From: Bordetella flabilis | GTDB lineage: Bacteria > Pseudomonadota > Gammaproteobacteria > Burkholderiales > Burkholderiaceae_B | DNA: 64,000 bases | NCBI RefSeq assembly: GCF_001676725.1 | Contig: NZ_CP016172.1 | Location: forward strand, 4,216,001-4,280,000 | Reading direction: 5' to 3' | Part shown: in pieces, positions 37,361 through 45,088 of the stretch | Layout of the letters: every line of letters starts with the position of its first letter | Numbering within the stretch: the stretch's first letter is position 1 | The notes under the pieces: generated by a model | The model's database searches: none | What the model was told of the DNA's origin: nothing | Seen by the model: the letters and a program-made list of their open reading frames with translations, nothing else | Position numbers and translations under genes: made by a program

Positions 37361-38326
37361 CTACTGGGTCAGATGGCTGGACAGCTTGTCGACGGTTGCC
37401 TGGGCACGCTTGACCGTCGCGGCGAAGGCCTCCGGCGTGCTGCCGACCGGCTGGATCAACAAGGGCTGCAGCACCTTCAGCACCTGCGGATCCTGTGCAG
37501 CCAGCCGCATGCCTTCGGCGATCTTCTTCACGACGGCATCCGGGGTCTTGGCAGGCACGAATATGCCGTACCAGTTGTTGATGAAATCGACATCGCCCAA
37601 GCCGTTCTCCGCATAGGTCGGCACATCCGGCACCTGCTCCAGCCGCTTGTCGCTGCTCAAGGCAAGGATTTTCATGGTGCCCGCCTTGTGGTGGGGCACC
37701 ACCGAGGACAGGCCGGTCACGACCATGGTGACGCGGCCGCCAATGATGTCATTCACCGCCGCCGATGTACCGGCGTAGCGCACGTTCGTCATGCCCGACA
37801 GGCCCATCTTGTCGACCAGGCCGGTGCCGGCGAGCAGCGTGAACGGCTCGCCGCTGGCCCAACTGCAGCTGGCGGGATTCTTGCCGCACACGCGCTTGAG
37901 GTCATCGATGCTCTGGATATTGGTACCGCTCTTGACCACGATCCCGGTGGGCCCGGACGCCAGCATGCTGACCGGGCGCAGCTCCGCCAAGGGGTCGGCG
38001 TCGAGCGACTTGTTGATGTACTTGAGTGCCGCGATAGCGGGAATGGAGATCAGCATCGTGTAGCCGTCGGGCGCGGCACGCATGACCTGCCGGGTCGCGA
38101 TCACGCCGTCGGCGCCGGGCTTGTTCTCCACGATGACGGACTGCTTCCAGTGCTGCGACAGGAAGTGGGCGGTGGCACGCGCGATGTTGTCGCTGCCCCC
38201 ACCCGGCGAATACGGCACCACCAGGGTGACCGGCTTGTCGGGGAAATTGTCCGCCTGCGCATGGGCCGTGGTCGCGGCGAAGGCCAGAACGGGTGCGATA
38301 AGCGTCGCGGGTATCCAATGCTTCAT
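37361..38326 (-). CDS. Bug-family tripartite tricarboxylate transporter substrate-binding protein
   Basis: 321 residues with a signal peptide (1-23, cleavage near AHAQA) and the family segments KPVTLVVPYSPGGGSDNIAR and NKPGADGVIATRQVMRAAPD. A periplasmic solute receptor. It is the fourth gene of the LacI-controlled operon, 90 bases after the lyase gene, and presumably binds the acid that the lyase, dehydrogenase and SDR act on. Confidence 0.92.
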   Translation of the reverse strand: MKHWIPATLIAPVLAFAATTAHAQADNFPDKPVTLVVPYSPGGGSDNIARATAHFLSQHWKQSVIVENKPGADGVIATRQVMRAAPDGYTMLISIPAIAALKYINKSLDADPLAELRPVSMLASGPTGIVVKSGTNIQSIDDLKRVCGKNPASCSWASGEPFTLLAGTGLVDKMGLSGMTNVRYAGTSAAVNDIIGGRVTMVVTGLSSVVPHHKAGTMKILALSSDKRLEQVPDVPTYAENGLGDVDFINNWYGIFVPAKTPDAVVKKIAEGMRLAAQDPQVLKVLQPLLIQPVGSTPEAFAATVKRAQATVDKLSSHLTQ

Positions 38327-38416
38327 GGTTTGTCTCCTCTTGGCGCCGTGGGCCGGCCAGGAAGGGCCGACGCCAGCGCACGTCGTGTGTGGTTGGAAAA
38401 GCGATGTGGGGCACGC

Positions 38417-39289
38417 CTATTTGGCGTACCTGGATTCGTGTTCGGTGATGCGGTCCAGCCCCACGAACCTGTTGAATTCCTCGAAGGGTGTGAGGCGGTC
38501 GGCGATGGCGTTGGTCGAGCAGCCTTCCCGCATGAAGGTTTCCATCATTTCCTTGACGGCCTTGTGCATCGCCAGCATGGGCTCGACCGGGCACAGCGCG
38601 TAGTCAAAGCCGATGTCATGGACTTCCTTGAGCGAAAGATAGGGGCTTTTTCCCGAGCGCACCATGTTGAAGAGGATGGGCTTGCCCAGCGGCTTCAGCC
38701 GGCGCACGATCTCGCGCATCTGGTCGACGCTTTCGGGGGCGTCGGCGTACAAACCGTCCACTCCGGTGGCCGCGTAGGCTTCCAGGCGGTCCAGCGCGTC
38801 GGACAGTCCCGTAACGGCGATGGCGTCGGTACGCGCCACAACGAAAAAGTTGGGGTCGGTGCGCGCATCCAGCATGGCGCGCAGCTTTTGCTGCATCTCT
38901 TCCTTGGAAACGAGCTGCTTGCCGGCGAAGTGGCCGCACTTCTTGGGCACGGCCTGGTCTTCCAGGTGCAGCACGGAAGCGCCCGCCTCCTCCCAGAGCT
39001 GGATGGTGCGCTGCGCATCCAGCACGCCGCCATAGCCGGTGTCCGCGTCGGCGAACACCGGCACCTTGGTCACACGGCAGATGCGGCGGATGTGGTCGAA
39101 CATCTCGGTCTGGGAGAGCAGTCCCACATCGGGCTTGCCCGCCACAATGGCCGACGCGACGAAGCCGCTGACGTAGATGGCGGGCGCGCCGGCCTGCTCG
39201 GCCAGCATGGCCGTGACGGCATCGTGGGCGCCCATGCAGACGAAGGGCGGTTTCTTCAGCAAATCGCGAAATTTTTCATTGCGGGTCAT
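38417..39289 (-). CDS. Isocitrate lyase/PEP mutase-family lyase (2-methylisocitrate/dimethylmalate lyase-like)
   Basis: 290 residues. TIM-barrel family motifs are DADTGYGG (metal site, about residues 80-87), HLEDQAVPKKCGH with the catalytic cysteine (about 113-125), and ARTDA. KKCGH marks true carbon-carbon lyases (isocitrate, methylisocitrate and 2,3-dimethylmalate lyases) rather than oxaloacetate decarboxylases or PEP mutase. It would cleave a 2-hydroxy acid to pyruvate (or glyoxylate) plus another acid. A LacI-type operator lies 38 bases upstream of its start. Confidence 0.88.
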   Translation of the reverse strand: MTRNEKFRDLLKKPPFVCMGAHDAVTAMLAEQAGAPAIYVSGFVASAIVAGKPDVGLLSQTEMFDHIRRICRVTKVPVFADADTGYGGVLDAQRTIQLWEEAGASVLHLEDQAVPKKCGHFAGKQLVSKEEMQQKLRAMLDARTDPNFFVVARTDAIAVTGLSDALDRLEAYAATGVDGLYADAPESVDQMREIVRRLKPLGKPILFNMVRSGKSPYLSLKEVHDIGFDYALCPVEPMLAMHKAVKEMMETFMREGCSTNAIADRLTPFEEFNRFVGLDRITEHESRYAK

Positions 39290-39326
39290 GAGGCGTCCTG
39301 GATGTCGAAGTGGTTTGGGTGGAATT

Positions 39327-39344
39327 CATGGTATCGATACCATG
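39327..39344. promoter_or_regulatory. LacI-type operator, perfect 18-bp palindrome
   Basis: CATGGTATCGATACCATG is a perfect palindrome centred on CG, the classical form of LacI/GalR-family operators. It lies upstream of the lyase gene within the operon that ends with a lacI-family gene, giving that regulator an obvious target. A weaker half-site (CGATACCG) appears upstream of the lacI gene near 37280. Confidence 0.72.
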
Positions 39345-39519
39345 GTCGCTTCTCAAGAAGTTTTTCCAGCCGGAACGCGCGGGCGCGCTGGACTCGGGCG
39401 GCCAGCGCCAGGCGGTCCCGATCCTGCTCGGCGCGGCGCCTTTGCACGAGCCCGCCCTCCGGGGCAGTCGCGCCGGCCCTGGCCAGCAGCCTGAGCAGGC
39501 GCCTTTTTGACCGCGCCCC

Positions 39520-40440
39520 TCAGCCCTGTCCCGCCGCCTTCCCGCGCACCTCGACGCCGGCGGCCTCCTCGGCCAATCGCACGATTTCCGTCATGTCGGC
39601 GTCGGCGCCCAGCCGAGCCTGCGCATCGTTGAGCAGGTCGCGCACGGCACTGCCGACGCGCAGCGGCGCGCCTATGGCTTCGCTCTCCGTCAGGCACAGC
39701 CCCACGTCCTTGGCGGACAGCCCCAGCGCGAAACCGAAGCCGAAGCTTCGCGTCAGCACATACTTGGGGATCTTGTCCTCGGAGGCATTGCTGCGGCCGG
39801 ATCCGGAATTGATGACCTGCACCATCACGTCCGGGTCCAGGCCGGCCTTGACACCCATCACCAGGGCCTCGGACGTCACGGCCAGCGCCGTCACGGACAC
39901 CAGGTTATTGATGACCTTCATGGTTTGCGCCAGGCCGGGCTGCTCGCCGATGTAGAACTGGCGTCCCAGGGTGTCCAGGACCGGCGCGACCTGTTCGCAG
40001 GCGCCACGCGGACCGGAAACCATCAAGGCCAGGCTGCCCTTGGTGGCGCCAGCAACCCCACCGCTGACCGGGCAATCGACCGCCGCGATGCCGCGTTCCT
40101 CCAGTCCCCGCGCCAGCCGCTGCGCGGCCTGGGCCCCGGAGGTGGACAGATCGACCACCACCTTCACCGCCTCGCCATGCAACAGCCCTTGGGCGCCCAG
40201 CGCGACCTCGATGACCACATCCGGCTTGGGCAGCGAGACCAGGACGATGGCCGCCGCGTCCGCCACGGCGCGCGGCGAACTCGCGGCCCGCGCGCCCAGG
40301 CTCACGAGCGCCTGTACGGCATCCGCCTGTGTGTCGTAGACGGTCAAGGGGTAGCCGGCCTCCAGCAGGCGGCGGGCCATGGGCGCCCCCATGCGGCCTA
40401 TGCCCACGAACCCCAATTCCGGTTTTGCATGTTCGCTCAT
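39520..40440 (-). CDS. NAD(P)-dependent beta-hydroxyacid dehydrogenase (HIBADH family), copy 3
   Basis: 306 residues from the ATG at 40440 (GGAGACAG upstream). Rossmann motif LGFVGIGRMGAPMA (about 9-22), substrate loop DCPVSGGVAGATKG near 125, catalytic lysine in GLAQTMKVINNLVS near 173. Second gene of the LacI-type operon. The three copies in this window (also at 26758 and 29206) are similar but clearly diverged. Confidence 0.9.
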   Translation of the reverse strand: MSEHAKPELGFVGIGRMGAPMARRLLEAGYPLTVYDTQADAVQALVSLGARAASSPRAVADAAAIVLVSLPKPDVVIEVALGAQGLLHGEAVKVVVDLSTSGAQAAQRLARGLEERGIAAVDCPVSGGVAGATKGSLALMVSGPRGACEQVAPVLDTLGRQFYIGEQPGLAQTMKVINNLVSVTALAVTSEALVMGVKAGLDPDVMVQVINSGSGRSNASEDKIPKYVLTRSFGFGFALGLSAKDVGLCLTESEAIGAPLRVGSAVRDLLNDAQARLGADADMTEIVRLAEEAAGVEVRGKAAGQG

Positions 40441-40563
40441 TACTGTCTCCACTCACTCGTGCGTCAATAGTTGTAGGATTGTATTATGATTCGCACCAGA
40501 CTTGGGGACTTCTTCCCCACATACGCCGCGCGCCCATATGCAGCCCGCGGCGGGGCATGCGAG

Positions 40564-41385
40564 TCAGACCGCCGTCCAGCCGCCGTCCACCGGCAACATG
40601 GCGCCGGTGATATCGGCGCCGGCGGACGAGCACAGCAGCAAAGCCATGGCCGCCACGCTGTCCATCGACACGAAGCGCCCCGTGGGCTGCCGGGCCTCCA
40701 TATACTGCGCCTCGGCCTCCGCGCTGGAGATGCCCTGCCTCGCCGCGATGCCGGCAATGCGCTGCACGATGGGCGGGCTGGGCACAGTGCCGGGCATCAG
40801 CGCATTGCATGTCACGCCCGCACGCGCTGTCTCGACGGCGATGGCGCGCGTCATGCCGACCAGCGCGGTCTTGGTGGTGATATAGCCGATGCGATCCGCG
40901 GTCGCGCCCGCCCCATAGACGGACGACATATTGATGATGCGGCCCCAACCCTGCGCCCGCATCGCCGGCAACACGAGCCGCACGGCATGGAACGCGGCGG
41001 AAAGGTTGACCGCCAGGGCTTCATCCCACTGCGCCGGCTGTAGTGTTTCGATGGGCGCGAAATGCCGGACTACCGCGTTATTCACCAGGATGTCGATATC
41101 GCCCAGCTCCTGGCGGGCCTGATCGATCATGGACTCGATCTGGCCGACGTCATTCAGGTTGGCGCGGGACAGCAGCACGCGCGCGCCCGTGTCGCCCGCA
41201 AGGCGATCGGCGGCGGCGCGCGCCACCGCCTCCGGCTCCAGGCCATGCAGCACGACGTCCGCGCCGGCGGCCGCGAGTCGATGTGCGATGGCATAGCCGA
41301 GACCCGCGACAGATCCCGTGACCAGCGCGCGCCGGCCGCGCAACCCGGGCGCGAGTGCTTCGTCTGCTTGCATGCCTGTTGCCAT
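40564..41385 (-). CDS. Short-chain dehydrogenase/reductase
   Basis: 273 residues from the ATG at 41385 (AGGAG about 10 bases upstream); starts further out in the same frame are possible. Classical SDR motifs: nucleotide site TGSVAGLGYAIA (about 24-35), NNAVVRH, catalytic Ser in INMSSVYGAG and the Tyr/Lys pair in GYITTKTAL. It would oxidise or reduce a hydroxy/keto group on the operon's substrate. First gene of the - strand operon. Confidence 0.9.
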   Translation of the reverse strand: MATGMQADEALAPGLRGRRALVTGSVAGLGYAIAHRLAAAGADVVLHGLEPEAVARAAADRLAGDTGARVLLSRANLNDVGQIESMIDQARQELGDIDILVNNAVVRHFAPIETLQPAQWDEALAVNLSAAFHAVRLVLPAMRAQGWGRIINMSSVYGAGATADRIGYITTKTALVGMTRAIAVETARAGVTCNALMPGTVPSPPIVQRIAGIAARQGISSAEAEAQYMEARQPTGRFVSMDSVAAMALLLCSSAGADITGAMLPVDGGWTAV

Positions 41386-42006
41386 GTTGGTCTCACTCCT
41401 TGTTGCTTCGACGTGCATGGGTCCATGCGGACGTCGCCTGTTTGCTGGACGTTACGCGGGGCGATGGGGACCCGGCGAGTCGCAAGCCGATATTCATGCA
41501 ATCATACAATCATAGTAAATTATGCGACATCCAAGATCGCGGCTTCGTGTTGTGGGAGTATGCGGCGCGATGCCTGCAGCTCGATGGAGCGGACATGAAC
41601 GCGTGGATGGGTCGGCCATGAAGTCGCACAGTCCGCCTTTATCCTGGGCGCGGAGGCTGCGCGGCCGCGCCTTCACGCATCGCATCGGCGCGGCCCGAGG
41701 CTCGGCAGAGAGGCCGTTCATAAGGCTGGCCTCATGGGCCACAGGCCGTAAAGCGGACACGTGGGTCGGCAAAGCGGCGTGGATCTGCATGTCTCTCCTC
41801 CTCTCCTGCGCCGACATGGCGCGGCGCCTGCTCTGTTGTAGGCCGCCTAGGGGCATTCCGGCGAGGATGGAAGGTTGGACGGAAATCCGAGCGGGGCCGC
41901 GCAGGAACAGGCTAAGGAGCCCGTCGCCCCCTCCACTGCTCATCGTCCAGAAGCGAAAGCCGCCTCTTTGGGCGGCCTTCGCTTTTGGAACCGATGTGGT
42001 CCGATC
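41386..42006. other. Promoter and spacer region upstream of the SDR operon
   Basis: 621 bases. The part next to the SDR gene (41490-41520) is AT-rich with ATCATACAATCATAGTAAATTATG and probably holds the promoter. Overlapping frames occur on both strands (for example 41522-42034 +, 41494-41943 -), but both are Arg/Pro/Ala-rich without good ribosome sites, so I call no gene. A strong hairpin lies at 41951-41986. Confidence 0.5.
41951..41986. terminator. Probable terminator downstream of vapC
   Basis: AAGCGAA-AG-CCGCC ... GGCGG-CC-TTCGCTTTT forms a long, nearly perfect stem with a 6-base loop. It lies 20 bases beyond the vapC stop on the - strand, and has TTTT on the + strand side, so it may act in both directions. 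Confidence 0.6.
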
Positions 42007-42402
42007 TCACCAGATCGACTGCACGTGCGGATAATCGCGGATCCTCAGATCCGCCGTCACGAGCGGCACACCGAAATGCCGGGCCGTGGCTACGATGATG
42101 CGGTCGGCCGGATCCTTGTGAAACTGGCCCGGGAGATCGACCGATTGGACCGAGATTCGTGCGTCCACGGGCACAAAACGCACCATCGGCAAATCGGCAA
42201 CCGTGTCAAGCCAGGTCATCACGTCCTGGGTCAAATCCAGCCGCCCTCCGCGCACCAGCATGGCAATTTCCCATGCAGTGATCGCGGAGAGCAGAATCTG
42301 CCCATCCCGCCGGGCACCGGCAATTGCCGCCTTCGCGTTCGCGCCCAACTGCGGATCGCCGCTCACCCACCAAATCAAGGCATGGGTATCCAGGACAATC
42401 AC
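42007..42402 (-). CDS. vapC: VapC-type PIN-domain ribonuclease toxin
   Basis: 131 residues from a GTG at 42402 whose first bases overlap the antitoxin stop (GTGA); a TTG five codons further upstream is less likely. The PIN domain shows the acidic metal ligands in VLDTHALIWW (D4), AWEIA (E), DPADRIIVATA and LVTADLRIRDY. Toxins of this family cleave tRNA or rRNA and are neutralised by the protein encoded just upstream. The pair lies on the host side of the prophage attachment site. Confidence 0.88.
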   Translation of the reverse strand: MIVLDTHALIWWVSGDPQLGANAKAAIAGARRDGQILLSAITAWEIAMLVRGGRLDLTQDVMTWLDTVADLPMVRFVPVDARISVQSVDLPGQFHKDPADRIIVATARHFGVPLVTADLRIRDYPHVQSIW

Positions 42403-42635
42403 CGCGCAGCCTCCCAATCGTCCTCGCCTACAGGTTCAGTCGGATTGTCGAACTTGACCACGGAGCCTCGGAGCACTTCGACCGGGTCGCGCTCAAGAGG
42501 CCGGTAAGGTCGGATTTCCAGCGCCGGCTTGCCGTGGTCGGTCACGATCAATGACTCGCCCGTCGCCTCTATTTGCCGGAAGAATTCCAGGGCACGCGCC
42601 TTGAACTCAGTTTTGGATACACAGTGTCCTTCCAT
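42399..42635 (-). CDS. Phd/YefM-type antitoxin of the VapC toxin
   Basis: 78 residues, ATG at 42635 with GGAGG upstream. The Phd/YefM DNA-binding fold is seen in KTEFKARALEFFRQIEATGE and LIVTDHGKPALEIRPY; the C-terminal 25 acidic residues would wrap the toxin. It overlaps vapC by 4 bases and probably represses its own promoter at the inverted repeat 42674-42696. Confidence 0.88.
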   Translation of the reverse strand: MEGHCVSKTEFKARALEFFRQIEATGESLIVTDHGKPALEIRPYRPLERDPVEVLRGSVVKFDNPTEPVGEDDWEAAR

Positions 42636-42673
42636 GGCACACCTCCTGGTTGGTCATATCGCCATTTTACGCT

Positions 42674-42696
42674 AATGACCAGTACAACAGGTCATT
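42674..42696. promoter_or_regulatory. Operator of the toxin-antitoxin pair
   Basis: AATGACC-N9-GGTCATT, a perfect 7-bp inverted repeat, with a further GGTCAT half-site at 42652-42657 close to the antitoxin start. Phd/YefM antitoxins commonly bind such repeats cooperatively with the toxin. Confidence 0.6.
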
Positions 42697-42744
42697 TTAT
42701 GATCGACAGGGGCTTGGCGTGCCTAGCCAAATATTCAGGCAAAG

Positions 42745-42778
42745 AAAAAAGGGCTTGGAGATTTCTCTCGAAGCCCTT
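42745..42778 (-). terminator. Terminator of the tRNA-Arg gene
   Basis: On the - strand an 8-bp perfect stem (AAGGGCTT/AAGCCCTT) with a 14-base loop is followed by six T. It lies 18 bases past the CCA end of the tRNA-Arg fragment, as expected for the original terminator of that gene, and so marks the host side of the junction. Confidence 0.85.
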
Positions 42779-42795
42779 GATCTCACTGCAAATTC

Positions 42796-42842
42796 TGGCG
42801 CGCCCGGCAGGATTCGAACCCACGACCCCTTGGTTCGTAGCC
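42796..42842 (-). other. 3' half of tRNA-Arg(ACG): prophage attachment site
   Basis: Read on the - strand, 47 bases match the last part of a tRNA-Arg: anticodon loop CTACGAA (anticodon ACG), CCAAG stem strand, GGGTC variable loop, T-arm GTGGG-TTCGAAT-CCTGC, acceptor strand CGGGCGC, discriminator G and CCA. The 5' half (acceptor strand GCGCCCG, D-arm) is absent; the bases upstream do not pair with the anticodon stem. This is the pattern left when a phage integrates in the 3' half of a tRNA gene and restores the intact gene at its other end. The intact copy should lie beyond the right end of the window. Confidence 0.85.
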
Positions 42843-43180
42843 TTGCGCGCTAGTCTAACGCCTTGATTCTAAAGAACTTGCAGATGTGCCCATTGCCCAT
42901 TTTGGCACTCTTATGTGCAGTCCTGTACATGCAAGTCCCCCAGAAGTCCCCACTGATGCCCAGCGCTCCCTTGCATTCAATTCCGCAGAGACCCGTGCAT
43001 AAATCGAAGTAGGCACTTCGACGCTCGACGTTGCGCCCGGTGAATGAAATTTTTGGTGACAACTTAAAGAAGTATCGCGTTTCACTTCACGCTTGTAGAC
43101 CCACCGAACCGACACTAGAATTTGGTGAGCAGTCGAGGTGATGGCACAACATCTTGTGGTTCGAGACGTTGAAGCCAAAG

Positions 43181-43205
43181 AAAAAGCCCGCATTGGCGTG
43201 CGGGC
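43181..43205 (-). terminator. Rho-independent terminator near the prophage end
   Basis: GCCCGCA-CGCCAA-TGCGGGC followed by five T on the - strand. No - strand gene directly precedes it, so it may end an untranslated transcript or protect the prophage boundary from read-through. Confidence 0.7.
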
Positions 43206-43275
43206 CCTCAGATTCACACTCGCCTTCGAGAGGCACCAAACCCTGCTACGGTGTGCAGGAAAGGAGGATACGAGC

Positions 43276-43311
43276 ATGATTGGCTACCGGCGACCTTCAT
43301 CAGGTCAGTAG
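43276..43311 (+). CDS. Possible 11-residue leader-type peptide
   Basis: An ATG with an excellent AAAGGAGG site 6-13 bases upstream opens a frame of 11 codons (MIGYRRPSSGQ, TAG). A strong hairpin begins 13 bases after the stop. The arrangement resembles a leader peptide or small regulatory ORF, but nothing else supports translation. Confidence 0.3.
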   Translation: MIGYRRPSSGQ

Positions 43312-43323
43312 CTTGACTTTACT

Positions 43324-43347
43324 TCGGGGCAGCGACGGCTGCCCCGA
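43324..43347. other. Strong GC hairpin after the short reading frame
   Basis: CGGGGCAGC-GACG-GCTGCCCCG with an extra T-A pair gives a 10-bp perfect stem and 4-base loop. Only a weak T-tract follows (GTCGTTTA), so it is not a typical terminator; an RNA-stability or attenuator element is possible. Confidence 0.5.
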
Positions 43348-43505
43348 GTCGTTTATCCGTGACGGTCCGCCCATTCTGCGTCAAATAGACAGAATCACCA
43401 TTAACGTAATTCCCTATACCCAAATGGTAGTAGTTTGCTATAGCCGAATCAACCGCCATTGTGTAAACGGCCCTTTAAAAACGCGCGGCCTATGCTGATC
43501 GACCA

Positions 43506-44192
43506 ATGTGCAGCCACTACACCGCCCTGAAGAAAGCCGAGCAGATGGAGCGCTACTTCCGCGCCCGCGGCATCCCGATTCCGAAATCGGATATGTGGCC
43601 GCGCTACCCTGGCGTGTTCGTGCGCCGGCCGGCCGAATGGGAGTCGGGCGACGAGGCGGTACCGGAGCGGGAGGCGGTTGTCGGCCACTGGGGCCTGATC
43701 TCGGCCCGCGCCAAAGCGGATGACCTGTCCAAAGCCGGGAAGAAGGCACCTATCAATGCACGGTCGGAGACGGCAGCCACGAAGTATCCGTTCGATAACG
43801 CCTGGCGCCGCGCGCAGCATTGCATCATCCCAGCGGAGGCTATCTTCGAGCCAGACTGGCGCAGCGGAAAGGCCGTCGCCACACAATTCCGGCGGGCTGA
43901 CGGAGCGCCGCTCGGGATTGCAGGCCTGTGGGACAAGTGGCGTTCCGCGACCGGGGAATGGGTCGAAAGCTACACGATGCTCACCATCAACGCCGACCAG
44001 CACCCGCTATTCAAGGACTACCACCAGTCAGGCGACGAAAAGCGCATGGTCGTGATCCTGCCGGATGGTGTGTATGGCGACTGGCTGACGGCATCCGCGG
44101 CCGATACCACGGACTTCCTGAACCCGTACCCTGCTGAGCAATTGGTGGCCGAGCCGGTCACCAAAACGGCTGTGTCGACCGACGAGGAATAG
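43506..44192 (+). CDS. yedK: SRAP domain protein (YedK/HMCES family)
   Basis: 228 residues. The second residue is the catalytic cysteine (MCSHYTALKK), which in this family crosslinks to abasic sites in single-stranded DNA, shielding them. Asn in INARSET (about residue 84) and Glu in HCIIPAEAIFEP are present; the expected histidine occurs in KDYHQSGDEKRM, a few residues before its place in E. coli YedK. It is the first gene of a + strand block with the LexA-boxed gene, DUF3606 and a DNA ligase, a set that looks dedicated to DNA damage. Confidence 0.92.
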   Translation: MCSHYTALKKAEQMERYFRARGIPIPKSDMWPRYPGVFVRRPAEWESGDEAVPEREAVVGHWGLISARAKADDLSKAGKKAPINARSETAATKYPFDNAWRRAQHCIIPAEAIFEPDWRSGKAVATQFRRADGAPLGIAGLWDKWRSATGEWVESYTMLTINADQHPLFKDYHQSGDEKRMVVILPDGVYGDWLTASAADTTDFLNPYPAEQLVAEPVTKTAVSTDEE

Positions 44193-44201
44193 GCTGGCAT
44201 A

Positions 44202-44221
44202 TACTGGATGGCCGTACAGTG
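44202..44221. promoter_or_regulatory. LexA-like (SOS) box before the small gene at 44233
   Basis: TACTGGATGGCCGTACAGTG contains CTGG-N8-ACAG (44204-44219), one base from the consensus CTGT-N8-ACAG and with matching TA flanks. It lies 12 bases before the ATG at 44233 and 10 bases after the yedK stop. The TACTGGAT half is identical to the one at 30438. Confidence 0.6.
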
Positions 44222-44232
44222 GTTTTAGAGTC

Positions 44233-44607
44233 ATGGCCTCCAGGTATCCCGCCCTCTTCCATAGGGAGCTGCGTGCGCTTTGGGATGCGAATCCGTGTCC
44301 CGAAGTGCGGCGCCTGCTGTGGGAAGTCTCGCGGCTGCATGGACGCCTGATCGAGGCTTACGACCTTTTGGACCGTATGCGTGGCCAGCCCGTTGACTAC
44401 ACGGTCGGCCTGGGCCTGAACAACCTTCGCGTCGCCCTGGAGGCGGAACCCGCCATAAAGCGTGAGCTTTCCATCAGGACGCGGCAGGCGGCGCGCCTGG
44501 CCGCCGAGCGCCGCCCTGTGCTGGGAACGGAAATGTTCCCGCAATTCGTAGGGCCACCCTGGCCATGGCCGCCGCCGCGCACACCACGTGGCGGACGGCG
44601 ATCATGA
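44233..44607 (+). CDS. Small protein of unknown function behind a LexA-like box (prophage paralogue)
   Basis: 124 residues, no signal peptide or membrane segment. Residues 24-45 (EVRRLLWEVSRLHGRLIEAY) align with residues 38-59 of the protein at 30474, with shared RA-x-(W/Y) upstream and similar MA-x3-P starts, so the two are probably one family. The C-terminus (WPWPPPRTPRGGRRS) is low-complexity. It lies between yedK and the DUF3606 gene. Function unknown; SOS regulation inferred from the upstream box. Confidence 0.68.
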   Translation: MASRYPALFHRELRALWDANPCPEVRRLLWEVSRLHGRLIEAYDLLDRMRGQPVDYTVGLGLNNLRVALEAEPAIKRELSIRTRQAARLAAERRPVLGTEMFPQFVGPPWPWPPPRTPRGGRRS

Positions 44608-44905
44608 TGCTCTGCGGCCTATCGTTGGCACATCGCAACATCATGTGCGCTTACCTCGATCGGCCAATCTCAGCATGTCGGCTATCCCAACAGCCGGAGC
44701 CGGCACCATGCACATCCACATCCACATCGCGACCTGGCCGCTAGTCTTCGCAGTGGTGATTCGCGTCCTCTATGCAGCCTTGAGCGATCGCCTCCGGGCC
44801 TACAAGTCCGAGCGAACGAGGGCGCCATCCGCCATGGAACGAGTTTCCACGGGGACGGCACGCACCTTGCTCCGCGGTATTCCCGCATTCAACAAGGAGA
44901 AGAAG

Positions 44906-45085
44906 ATGTCCGACGACCTGAAAGACCGCGGGCCCCGCGATCGCTCACGGATCAGCCTGGAACAGGAGCACGAGCTTCGGTACTGGACCAAGGAGCTGGG
45001 CGTCACGCCGGAGCAGTTGCGCCAGGCCGTGAAGGACGCCGGCAGCAATTCCGTGGACAAGGTCCGCGCGATCCTGAAGAAGTAG
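44906..45085 (+). CDS. DUF3606 protein
   Basis: 59 residues from the ATG at 44906, with AAGGAGA 6-12 bases upstream. The family signature SDDLKDRGPRDRSRISLEQE followed by ELRYWTKELGVTPEQLRQAV is complete. DUF3606 proteins are small, helical and of unknown function, often in plasmids and stress-related loci. The same frame stays open for at least 66 codons upstream, including a hydrophobic segment after an ATG at 44708 with a GGAG site, so a longer membrane-anchored form cannot be excluded. It ends 3 bases before the ligase gene. Confidence 0.85.
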   Translation: MSDDLKDRGPRDRSRISLEQEHELRYWTKELGVTPEQLRQAVKDAGSNSVDKVRAILKK

Positions 45086-45088
45086 GCC

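Larger units (their letters stand above)
42843..43505. other. Prophage end region without a clear gene
   Basis: 663 bases between the attachment site and the SRAP gene. It is less GC-rich than the host. Near the junction two direct AAGTCCCC elements (about 42932-42954) could be integrase arm sites. A - strand terminator (43181-43205), an 11-codon frame with a strong ribosome site (43276) and a strong hairpin (43324-43347) are listed separately. Longer frames here look non-coding. No integrase is present. Confidence 0.5.

Noticed and set aside
41494..42034. Overlapping frames on both strands between SDR and vapC
   Set aside because: Both are Arg/Pro/Ala-rich, lack a ribosome site and share no recognisable pattern; each is likely a chance frame in GC-rich DNA.
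42796..42842. A complete tRNA gene
   Set aside because: Only the part from the anticodon loop to CCA is present; the flanking bases cannot form the D-arm or acceptor stem, so it is a fragment.
42855..43277. A - strand frame near the attachment site, considered as an integrase remnant
   Set aside because: No tyrosine recombinase motif (R, HxxR, Y) was visible and a - strand terminator lies inside the frame.
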